A DNA stretch of 5,137 nucleotides from an uncultured Planctomycetaceae bacterium (GTDB taxonomy: Bacteria; Planctomycetota; Planctomycetia; Planctomycetales; Planctomycetaceae), in contig CALJUK010000966.1 of the NCBI GenBank assembly GCA_937975745.1, forward strand, positions 1 through 5,137. Direction: 5' to 3'. Each line of letters begins with the position of its first letter. Position 1 is the stretch's first letter. The notes under the pieces were generated by a model that did no database searches, had not been told where the DNA came from, and saw only the letters and a list, made by a program, of their open reading frames with translations. A program made the position numbers and the translations under genes. Below are positions 1 to 5,137 of this stretch, in pieces.

Positions 1-126
1 AGGCGCGGTGATGCCCGGCGGCAGTTGGTCGAGGGTGACCTGCACGGCGGGCAATTCCTCACCAAAACGGGTCAGCACGACTTTGGCTTTAGCCGTCCCA
101 CCGGCGACCAGCGATTCGGGTGGTGA
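1..126 (-). pseudogene. Fragment of a planctomycete-type extracellular repeat protein, cut at both ends
   Basis: Read on the minus strand, this stretch gives an open frame with no stop from about base 135 to the window edge. It contains LVAGGT, KVVLTRFGEELPAV and VQVTLDQLPPGITAP. The pattern of a 'GGT + alternating hydrophobic strand + LPPGITAP' resembles the Ig-like or pre-peptidase-type beta domains common in large secreted planctomycete proteins; this is family recognition from memory. The plus-strand translation of the same bases is low-complexity and does not match the peptidase downstream. The frame hits a TAG at 136-138 (minus strand), and no start codon with a binding site is visible, so the N-terminal part is missing here. 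The rest may continue to the left of the window. It could be a remnant of a rearranged gene or an assembly join; the domain call is moderate. Confidence 0.5.
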
Positions 127-1003
127 TCGGCTCAGCTATCAACGGGCCTGCGAACTGATTGTGGAGGCCTTTCACGAATTCTCAGCCGAACTGGGAGAGT
201 TTGGAGAGCTGGCTCTCAAGCAGAGCTGGATCGAGGCGGAGAACCGATCCGGAAAACGGCAGGGAGGCTTTTGCACAGGATTCCCGACAAAGGGGGAATC
301 GCGAATCTTCATGACCTTCACCGAGACACGGGACAGCATGTCGACGCTGGCTCATGAGCTCGGTCACGCTTATCACTCGTATGTACTGCGGGATCAGCCG
401 ATCTATCTCCAGCAATACCCGATGAATCTGGCTGAGACGGCGTCAACCTTTGCCGAGGCCGTTCTGGCGGATGTCATGCTGCGGGAGGCGAAGTCTCCCG
501 CCGAGGAGGCGGCCCTTCTGGATGGAATGCTGGCTGACGCGGTGACATTTCTGATGAACATCTACTGCCGGTTCTTATTTGAAGACGAGTTCTATCGGCA
601 GCGGGTCAAAGGAGAGATTCCGACAGAACAACTGCACGAACTGATGACGGCGGCCCAACAGAGAGCGTACTGCGATCAATTGTCTGCGGACGGCTGGTAT
701 CCGCAGTTCTGGGTCTCCAAGCTGCACTTTTATATCAGCGAATTACCGTTCTATAACTTTCCGTATACGTTCGGATATCTTCTTTCCCTGGGTGTGTACA
801 GTCTGGCCGGCAGTTCGCAGGGGAGCTTTCCCGACGAGTATCGCAATCTCCTCGTTGCAACCGGGCGGGAACGGACCGAGGATGCCGTGCGGAATGCGTT
901 CGGTTGTGATCTGACGGAACCCGATTTCTGGGAACGCAGCCTGGATGTGATCGCTGGACGGATCGAGCGATTCCTGGCGGCAACTGAGGGGGCCGTCAGT
1001 TGA
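8..1003 (+). CDS. M3-family oligoendopeptidase (PepF-like), C-terminal half only
   Basis: This is a zinc metallopeptidase of family M3, cytoplasmic in known members, that cleaves short peptides. Residues are numbered from GTG at 8. The zinc site is HELGH (H116, E117, H120), followed by LAETASTFAE, where E143 is the expected third ligand. The preceding GKRQGGFC and RIFMTF blocks and the later LHFY, PFYNFPY and FGYLLS blocks (H240, Y242, Y249, Y253) match the conserved core and substrate-binding histidine and tyrosines. Homology starts only near residue 42 (LSYQRACE). Family proteins are about 590 residues, so the N-terminal half is absent. Residues 1-40 lack the expected WYD-x-x-AP-type lead-in and are better read as another gene on the opposite strand. 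The frame stays open to the window edge, and the GTG at 8 is only the first possible start and has no clear binding site. The truncated protein is probably non-functional, although the catalytic site itself is intact. The family is certain; whether this is a gene, a pseudogene or an assembly artefact is not. Confidence 0.85.
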   Translation: MMPGGSWSRVTCTAGNSSPKRVSTTLALAVPPATSDSGGDRLSYQRACELIVEAFHEFSAELGEFGELALKQSWIEAENRSGKRQGGFCTGFPTKGESRIFMTFTETRDSMSTLAHELGHAYHSYVLRDQPIYLQQYPMNLAETASTFAEAVLADVMLREAKSPAEEAALLDGMLADAVTFLMNIYCRFLFEDEFYRQRVKGEIPTEQLHELMTAAQQRAYCDQLSADGWYPQFWVSKLHFYISELPFYNFPYTFGYLLSLGVYSLAGSSQGSFPDEYRNLLVATGRERTEDAVRNAFGCDLTEPDFWERSLDVIAGRIERFLAATEGAVS

Positions 1004-1282
1004 GATGGCGGACCAGGCCAGCGCGGGATGACTCATAACGTGTGCACGAGCGGTAGCGGCCGACCGATGTTCCCCGCTGGTGTCAGCTATTCCAGCCCAC
1101 AGACGCTCGAAACGTGCCGCCAAAACGCGTACGATTGCAAGAACCGCGGGGCGTGACGGGAGATTGTCGCGTCGCTGGTGTTGGCTGTCTCTAAGCCGCC
1201 CTGCTGAAACCAACGAGTCGAATCTTGACGAAACAGCCGCGGACTGGGGGGATGAGCGTCCGCTTGTTGACGACCGGATAAA
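1004..1282. other. Intergenic stretch with no recognisable gene
   Basis: These 279 bases separate the peptidase stop from metX. Short open frames exist on both strands, but their translations are arginine- and serine-rich and look like random high-G+C reading. I see no tRNA, no clear SAM-type riboswitch and no intrinsic terminator. A 5-bp inverted repeat (GCTGG at 1076-1080, CCAGC at 1092-1096) is too short to call. A TTGACG at 1225-1230 resembles a -35 box but has no matching -10 at normal spacing. The metX promoter presumably lies here but I cannot place it. Confidence 0.5.
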
Positions 1283-2524
1283 GTGACTGTGACAACGACC
1301 GAAGAAATTGAGCAACACTCGCCCGACGATCGATCGGTCGGGATTGTTGAGTCGCAGAAGATGACGCTCTTCGAGCCGCCGAATCGGTTGCGGCTTGCCA
1401 GCGGTGCGGAGATCGGCCCGATCGAGGTGACGTACGAGACGTACGGTGAACTGTCACCTCGGAAAGACAATGCGATCTTCGTCTGCCACGCACTCACCGG
1501 AGATGCGCACGCTGCGGGATGGCCTAGCACGTCCCAAAAGAAGGCGGGTTGGTGGGACGAGTTTATCGGTTCTGGGAAAGGACTCGATATCGATGGGTCT
1601 TTTGTGATCTGTGAGAACGTGCTCGGCGGGTGTCAGGGAACGACTGGGCCGGGCAGTCTCAATCCAGAAACGGGGACGCTGTACTGTCAGGACTTTCCGT
1701 TCCTGACGGTCGGAGACATTGTGACCGTTCACGCGGAGCTGGTCCGCAAGCTGGGAATCGAGCGTCTGTTGGCAGCGGTCGGCGGGAGCCTGGGTGGAAT
1801 GCAGGTCCTCGAATGGGCGGCCCGCGAACCGCACGCTTTCGATGCAGCCATCGTACTCGCTTCCGCCGCGAAGCTTTCAGCGCAGGGAATTGCCTTCAAC
1901 GCTGTGGGACGTCGGGCCATCAGTACCGACCCTGCATTTGCCGACGGTCGCTATTACGACACCGAGGGACCCAAGTTTGGCCTGGCATTGGCCCGGATGC
2001 TGGCCCACATTACGTACTTGTCTGACGTATCGATCGAGATGAAGTTCGGCCGCCGGCTGCAGGAAGGGGGCAACCTGGCCTACGACATGCAGCATGAAGT
2101 CGAATTCCAGATTGAGAGCTATCTGCACTACCAAGGGACTCGGTTCGTCCAGCGGTTTGATGCCAATAGCTACCTGTACCTGACACGGGCGATGGACTAC
2201 TTCGACCTCCACGAGAGGTACGGGTCGCTGACAAACGCGTTCGCGAAGTCGGATGCACGCTTTCTGGTGGCGTCTTACGATACTGATTGGCTGTTCCCCA
2301 CGAGCCAAAGCCAGGAGATCGTCCGGGCACTACTGACCCTCGGAAAACATACGACATCCGTCGAGTTTGGCAGTCCGTACGGACATGACTCGTTCTTAAT
2401 TGAACACGAACAGCTAGCCGCAATGGTTGCCCCGTACCTTGAACAGGCAGCCGAGCACCGCCGGTTGCACGAGCAGCGGTTGGCCCGCGAGACAACCAGA
2501 CAGGCCTCAGCATCACCCGGATGA
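1283..2524 (+). CDS. metX: Homoserine O-acyltransferase MetX (acetyl-CoA type likely)
   Basis: MetX transfers an acyl group, usually acetyl from acetyl-CoA, to the hydroxyl of L-homoserine. This activates homoserine for sulfur incorporation in cytoplasmic methionine synthesis. The 413-residue protein is a full-length alpha/beta hydrolase fold. Visible blocks are SVGIVESQ (18-25), YETYGEL (51-57), CHALTGDAH (68-76), ENVLGGCQGTTGPGS (111-125) and the nucleophile elbow GGSLGGMQ with Ser169. The other triad members are Asp335 in SYDTDWLFP and His368 in YGHDSFL. The spacing of 33 residues between Asp and His fits characterised MetX proteins. GTG at 1283 is the first start after an in-frame TGA at 1268. 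The in-frame ATG at 1361 would remove the conserved SVGIVESQ block, so I reject it. The ribosome binding site is weak (GGA near 1276-1278). Acetyl versus succinyl specificity cannot be settled by eye. metW follows in the same direction. The C-terminal tail (about 390-413) is charged and probably dispensable. Confidence 0.95.
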   Translation: MTVTTTEEIEQHSPDDRSVGIVESQKMTLFEPPNRLRLASGAEIGPIEVTYETYGELSPRKDNAIFVCHALTGDAHAAGWPSTSQKKAGWWDEFIGSGKGLDIDGSFVICENVLGGCQGTTGPGSLNPETGTLYCQDFPFLTVGDIVTVHAELVRKLGIERLLAAVGGSLGGMQVLEWAAREPHAFDAAIVLASAAKLSAQGIAFNAVGRRAISTDPAFADGRYYDTEGPKFGLALARMLAHITYLSDVSIEMKFGRRLQEGGNLAYDMQHEVEFQIESYLHYQGTRFVQRFDANSYLYLTRAMDYFDLHERYGSLTNAFAKSDARFLVASYDTDWLFPTSQSQEIVRALLTLGKHTTSVEFGSPYGHDSFLIEHEQLAAMVAPYLEQAAEHRRLHEQRLARETTRQASASPG

Positions 2525-2588
2525 AACCGACTTACCACGCAGACGACAACCATTGTCTCGACGGCGGAATGAGTCCGCGGATTACGAC
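2525..2588. other. metX-metW spacer with two weak hairpins
   Basis: Two short inverted repeats lie behind metX: GACAA/TTGTC (2545-2549 with 2553-2557, 3-base loop) and GCGGA/TCCGC (2564-2568 with 2574-2578, 5-base loop). Neither has a T-run, so they are poor candidates for intrinsic termination. They may be processing or attenuation structures, or chance. Confidence 0.2.
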
Positions 2589-2636
2589 GAACTGAAGTCA
2601 GGATGAACTGAAGTCAGGATGAACTGAAGTCACAAT
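2589..2636 (+). repeat. Three-copy 16-bp tandem repeat before metW
   Basis: The unit GAACTGAAGTCAGGAT occurs exactly at 2589-2604 and 2605-2620. A third copy at 2621-2636 differs at two bases near its end (CACAAT in place of CAGGAT). The array is perfectly in register with no spacer and ends 27 bases before the preferred metW ATG. It lies in non-coding sequence, and 16 is not a multiple of three, so a protein repeat is excluded. It may be a slippage-generated minisatellite or a set of binding sites. It resembles no operator I know. Confidence 0.9.
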
Positions 2637-2647
2637 GTGACCTTCAC

Positions 2648-2654
2648 GAGGAAG
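2648..2654 (+). promoter_or_regulatory. Ribosome binding site deciding the metW start
   Basis: GAGGAAG lies 9 bases before ATG at 2664. It supports that start over the GTG at 2637, which directly abuts the tandem repeat and has no purine-rich site at normal distance. Confidence 0.6.
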
Positions 2655-2663
2655 CATCCCATC

Positions 2664-3398
2664 ATGAGTGGCCGCCGCACCAAACCCCCGCGAGCAATCA
2701 AAACGCCCAAAGTGGTCCGTCGCTATTGCATGACGGATCCGGCTGCTGAGCTGACAGACGGCGTCATTCTGCAGCACATCCCCGACAACACCCGGGTCAT
2801 CGACCTGGGGTGCGGGGACGGGCGGCTGCTGGAACGCTTGCGAGAGGAGCGGAAAGCACGAGTTCTAGGGGTCGAGTGGGACCTGGAGCAGGTTCTGGGG
2901 ACGGTTCGTCGCGGCGTGGCCGTCATTCAGGCCGACTTGGATCACCGGTTGCCAGATATTCCCTCCAACTCGTTCGACGTGGCTGTGCTGAGCCAGACGT
3001 TGCAGCAGGTTCGCCGCCCGAAGACACTTCTTGTGGAGATGTTGCGGATCGCTCAGCGGGCGCTGGTTGTTATTCCGAACTTCGGCTACTGGAGAATTCG
3101 ACTGCAGGTTCTGCGCTATGGTCGGGCTCCTGTGACCGAAGAACTTCCTTACGAGTGGTACAACACACCGAACTTGCACTTCATGACGATGACCGACGTC
3201 TGTGATCTAGCGGCGCAGTTGGGAATTCACGTTCGCAAGATCATACCGCTGATCAACGGGCGTGCGGTCGAGAATGCGTGGGCTCCCAATCTGCGGGCAC
3301 AGAATGTGTTCTATGTTCTGGAACGGCCAGAGGCAGGGACGGTAGCGACTCTCGAGGCAAGTTCTCCGGCTGTCGATCTGCGGGATTTTGGTGAATAG
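2664..3398 (+). CDS. metW: Methionine biosynthesis protein MetW (SAM-methyltransferase-like)
   Basis: MetW is a class I methyltransferase-fold protein whose gene is paired with metX in many bacteria; it is thought to support or control MetX rather than to have a proven methylation substrate. Residues are numbered from ATG 2664 (244 aa). The SAM-binding motif I is VIDLGCGDGRLL (about 45-56), then GVEWDLEQV and VIQADLDHRLPDIP. The MetW signatures follow: VLSQTLQQVRRPK (108-120), VEMLR, VVIPNFGYWRIR, PVTEELPYEWYNTPNLHFMT. The core ends at FYVLER, and a short tail of about 23 residues follows. Compared with typical MetW of about 200 residues, the N-terminus carries a basic extension rich in Arg and Lys (residues 2-21). 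The start at 2664 is backed by GAGGAAG 9 bases upstream. An in-frame GTG at 2637 (253 aa) and ATG at 2730 are alternatives; the latter would give the classical compact form. It lies 139 bases downstream of metX on the same strand, so co-transcription is plausible but the tandem repeat intervenes. Confidence 0.93.
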   Translation: MSGRRTKPPRAIKTPKVVRRYCMTDPAAELTDGVILQHIPDNTRVIDLGCGDGRLLERLREERKARVLGVEWDLEQVLGTVRRGVAVIQADLDHRLPDIPSNSFDVAVLSQTLQQVRRPKTLLVEMLRIAQRALVVIPNFGYWRIRLQVLRYGRAPVTEELPYEWYNTPNLHFMTMTDVCDLAAQLGIHVRKIIPLINGRAVENAWAPNLRAQNVFYVLERPEAGTVATLEASSPAVDLRDFGE

Positions 3399-3447
3399 GT
3401 CGTTCTTCGCCGCCCAATCCGGGTGCAGATTGACCGTGATTGCTTTC

Positions 3448-3453
3448 GGGGAG
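3448..3453 (+). promoter_or_regulatory. Ribosome binding site deciding the ExbB-like start
   Basis: GGGGAG lies 8 bases before GTG at 3462. Other in-frame GTG codons at 3423 and 3453 have no site at correct spacing; the one at 3453 overlaps this motif. Confidence 0.55.
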
Positions 3454-3461
3454 TGTTGCCG

Positions 3462-4112
3462 GTGTCGGGCCTGTTGGACAGTCTGTCTTCCATTTCGACG
3501 GTCGTCATCCTGGCGATCTTTGCCGTCCATCTGTTTGCATTTGGGCTGCTATGGGGGTGGGCTCGCCGGGATCTCCGACAGATTGTTTCCGCACTCGATG
3601 AATTTACCCGTGGCCTGAAGCACCGCAGCATTCTCGATGCGCGGTCGCGACTGTCCGATCAGATTGATGCGTTTCTGGCCGATGTGAATGACGTGCTGGA
3701 GGCCCCGAACCGCCGCGACGACCGGAGCCAGCTTCAGAACCGAATCAATGTTCTGGACGAACGGCGGCAGTACTTGAATTCGCTTCGCTTTGACACTGCC
3801 TATACGATTTGCCGTACGATGATTGAAGCCTACCCGTTGGCCGGAGTTCTAGGGACGATTCTGGCCATAGGGGCCGCGCTTCAGCAGGGAGTCGGCGCTG
3901 GAGAGACGTCGAGCGTTGGACTGATCGTGGGACGATTCGGTGATGCAATCTGGTCAACCTTCGCCGGTCTGTTGGCTGCCATCGTCCTGATGTTCGTCAA
4001 CAGCATCGTGGAAGCGACATTCAAGCGGATGAGTGAAAACCGGGCTCACGTTCGTGAGACGGTGGCCCATGCCAAACGGGAACTCAGTTCTTCTGCCGAG
4101 GGGGCCGCCTGA
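3462..4112 (+). CDS. MotA/TolQ/ExbB-type proton channel protein
   Basis: This is the channel-forming half of a proton-motive-force-driven inner-membrane complex. From GTG 3462 it is 216 residues. TM1 is about 12-33, a cytoplasmic charged segment spans about 34-120, TM2 is about 124-141 (AYPLAGVLGTILAIG) and TM3 about 161-182 (AIWSTFAGLLAAIVLMFVN), with a basic C-terminal tail of about 34 residues. This is the TolQ/ExbB topology. The P-L-x-G-x-L-G-T motif in TM2 and the later F-x-D-A-I-W-S-T-x-x-G-L block are the family signature. The first in-frame start is GTG 3423 (229 aa), but the binding site favours 3462. The stop overlaps the next start (TGATG), so the two proteins should be made together. 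It begins 63 bases after metW and may share its transcript. The substrate or driven partner is unknown. Nothing here resembles the long tail of ZorA, and flagellar MotA has four TMs, so a TolQ/ExbB-like role is the better inference. Confidence 0.85.
   Translation: MSGLLDSLSSISTVVILAIFAVHLFAFGLLWGWARRDLRQIVSALDEFTRGLKHRSILDARSRLSDQIDAFLADVNDVLEAPNRRDDRSQLQNRINVLDERRQYLNSLRFDTAYTICRTMIEAYPLAGVLGTILAIGAALQQGVGAGETSSVGLIVGRFGDAIWSTFAGLLAAIVLMFVNSIVEATFKRMSENRAHVRETVAHAKRELSSSAEGAA
4098..4104 (+). promoter_or_regulatory. Strong ribosome binding site inside the ExbB-like gene
   Basis: GAGGGGG lies 7 bases before ATG 4112, within the last codons of the upstream gene. Together with the one-base stop/start overlap it suggests translational coupling and a fixed ratio of the two proteins. 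Confidence 0.7.
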
Positions 4113-4945
4113 TGCGATTCACTCGCCAGAGATTGACGTTTCAACTGACACCATTGCTCGATTTGCTGTTGATTGTCATCTTCGCGCAATACATGGAAAT
4201 GCAGGAAACGACGGCTGCGACGCGTGCTCAGCTGCAGGATCAGCTGGCCATGCAGCAGATGGCTTTGGAACGCCGAACCGAGTTGTCCCGAGTCGAACGG
4301 GAACACGCAGAACTGTCCATCGCCGCGATGCGGCAGACAGCCGAGTTGGCGAAGAAGCAGCTCGCCGTTCGCGAGATTGAATTGCAGGCAGCCGCACGAA
4401 GCGCGATGGAGCAGCGAGACAGAGCCGGAGAGATCTTCGCCGAACTGTTCAACATTCCGCGCGAGACGCTCGATGCCGCTTTGCCATCCGGGGCGGGCGA
4501 TGCCCCGCGGACAGAAGCTGACGTCGCACGGCTGAAACGCGACCTGAAGGAATTGGCAGAAAGTTCGGGCCGGGACGTGATACGGCATCTCTTGACGTTC
4601 GAAGAAGTTAAGAAGCACTGCGATCTCTGGCAGATCCATCTTCGCGATGACGGTGTGGTGGAGTTCTCCGCCGGGGAGAACTTTTTCGTCCTGCGGGCAA
4701 CATCGAAGGATGAGTTCGTCAAACAAAGCCAGATGTTCGCCCGGTACCAAAAACTCCCTGATGCCAAAAGCCTGGTTGTCATGCTGGTCTCGTGGGGCGA
4801 TGCGGAATTCGGCGATCGTGAGCCGATCATCGAAGGGCTCCCACAGCTGGCGACGCGACTGCAGGCCGACGCCGGTGGCCGAACGAGTTTTGAATATGCA
4901 TTGCTCGGCTATCAACCGAAGTTTAGCCTGGGTCAACCGAAGTAG
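4112..4945 (+). CDS. Divergent ExbD/TolR-like protein with long coiled coil
   Basis: This is the likely partner of the upstream channel protein. At 277 residues it is about twice the usual 140 or so of ExbD/TolR. The N-terminus has a short basic cytoplasmic part (1-9), then one membrane segment (about 10-28) reading FQLTPLLDLLLIVIF. Asp17 sits where ExbD/TolR carry the essential proton-accepting aspartate (xxTPLxDxxL). Residues about 31-110 are an uninterrupted charged Gln/Glu/Arg/Ala-rich stretch with leucine spacing typical of a coiled coil, which family members lack. A linker (about 112-135) and a second short helix (136-150) follow. The C-terminal part (about 170-268) alternates predicted strands and helices: WQIHLRDDGVVEF, FFVLRA, a helix, SLVVMLVSWGD, a helix, FEYALLGY. 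That order is compatible with the ExbD/TolR periplasmic fold, but this is inference. There is no OmpA/MotB-type peptidoglycan-binding motif. The domain would lie in the periplasm. Pairing by gene order, overlap and Asp17 is strong; exact family is unsure. Confidence 0.75.
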   Translation: MRFTRQRLTFQLTPLLDLLLIVIFAQYMEMQETTAATRAQLQDQLAMQQMALERRTELSRVEREHAELSIAAMRQTAELAKKQLAVREIELQAAARSAMEQRDRAGEIFAELFNIPRETLDAALPSGAGDAPRTEADVARLKRDLKELAESSGRDVIRHLLTFEEVKKHCDLWQIHLRDDGVVEFSAGENFFVLRATSKDEFVKQSQMFARYQKLPDAKSLVVMLVSWGDAEFGDREPIIEGLPQLATRLQADAGGRTSFEYALLGYQPKFSLGQPK

Positions 4946-5010
4946 AATTTGTGGTAATTTAGACCGGTGTTCCGATTCACGGTCGAAACCTCAGCGAGCG
5001 GGAGTATCCG
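4946..5010. other. Short spacer with imperfect hairpin and binding site for the last gene
   Basis: An A+T-rich patch (4946-4960) is followed by an imperfect inverted repeat: GACCG-g-TG at 4962-4969 pairs with CACGGTC at 4978-4984, with one bulged G and an 8-base loop. No T-run follows, so it is not a standard terminator. GGGAG at 5000-5004 sits 6 bases before ATG 5011 and is a good ribosome binding site. A weak promoter in the A+T patch cannot be excluded. Confidence 0.4.
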
Positions 5011-5137
5011 ATGAGACGCAAAGGCCTTGTTGTGGCCGGAGGAATTCTCGTGGCGATTGGGATCTACCTGGGGACGCTGTTCCAGGGGTGGGAACTTGGT
5101 GTGGGCGAGTCGGGAACCGGCGACAAATCGCCCCCAG
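5011..5137 (+). CDS. N-terminus of a membrane-anchored protein, cut by the window edge
   Basis: The first 42 codons are visible and open to the edge. The start is ATG with GGGAG 6 bases upstream. The protein begins MRRKGLVVAGG, a short positive N-terminus, and then one hydrophobic segment (about residues 5-23, GLVVAGGILVAIGIYLGTL). After FQGWELGVG it becomes Gly/Ser/Pro-rich and polar (ESGTGDKSPP), which looks like a flexible periplasmic linker. There is no lipobox and no obvious signal-peptidase site, so an uncleaved membrane anchor is likely. It lies 65 bases after the ExbD-like gene on the same strand and is a candidate third member of that operon. The product cannot be named from this fragment. 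Confidence 0.7.
   Translation, partial: MRRKGLVVAGGILVAIGIYLGTLFQGWELGVGESGTGDKSPP

Noticed and set aside
1004..1282. Possible SAM or SAH riboswitch ahead of metX
   Set aside because: I looked for the conserved core helices and signature bases and found no convincing match. A covariance-model search would settle it.
1080..1286. Small plus-strand open frame in the pepF-metX gap
   Set aside because: 68 residues of Arg-rich low-information sequence, no binding site, and it runs into the metX start.
743..1318. Minus-strand open frame (191 codons) spanning the peptidase end and the metX start
   Set aside because: It overlaps the conserved peptidase C-terminus and the metX start, and its translation is Arg/Ser-rich without any family pattern.
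4046..4936. Long minus-strand open frame (296 codons) opposite the ExbD-like gene
   Set aside because: It mirrors almost the entire plus-strand gene, its translation has no recognisable motif, and the plus strand has a conserved TM-Asp motif, a coiled coil and a strong binding site. It is a by-product of codon bias.
3462..4945. Zorya-type defence pair (ZorA/ZorB)
   Set aside because: The first protein lacks a long C-terminal tail, the second lacks an OmpA-like peptidoglycan-binding domain, and no zorC, zorD or zorE is visible.
4962..4984. Hairpin as an intrinsic terminator between the ExbD-like gene and the last gene
   Set aside because: The stem is imperfect and is followed by GAAACC rather than a T-run, and a well-placed binding site follows at once, so read-through is more likely.

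Overview
The window (about 57% G+C by eye) most likely comes from a member of the Planctomycetota. Three things point there: the style of the MetX and MetW proteins, a reverse-strand fragment at the left edge that resembles planctomycete secreted repeat proteins, and frequent GTG starts with weak or variable Shine-Dalgarno signals. The phylum call is an inference from protein style, not from a marker gene.

Layout. Bases 1 to about 130 read best on the minus strand, as a piece of an extracellular-type protein ending in the phrase LPPGITAP at the window edge. From about 130 to 1003 the plus strand encodes the C-terminal half of an M3-family oligoendopeptidase with an intact HELGH zinc site. Its N-terminal half is missing, so two unrelated genes meet head to head near base 105-135. 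Bases 1004-1282 hold no gene I can recognise. Next come metX (1283-2524), homoserine O-acyltransferase, and metW (2664-3398), its usual methyltransferase-like partner. The spacer between them carries a three-copy 16-bp tandem repeat. Shortly after metW begins an operon-like set: a MotA/TolQ/ExbB-type proton-channel protein (3462-4112), a divergent ExbD/TolR-type partner with a long coiled coil (4112-4945), and the first 42 codons of a small membrane-anchored protein (5011 to the edge).

How the genes work together. MetX acylates homoserine as the committed step of methionine synthesis, and MetW is its conserved companion. No sulfhydrylase (metY/metZ) is in view. The two channel-type genes overlap by one base (TGATG), with a strong ribosome binding site for the second, so they are very probably translated together as a proton-driven inner-membrane motor. 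What this motor drives is unknown. The unusual ExbD-like protein and the third membrane gene are the least explained part of the window.
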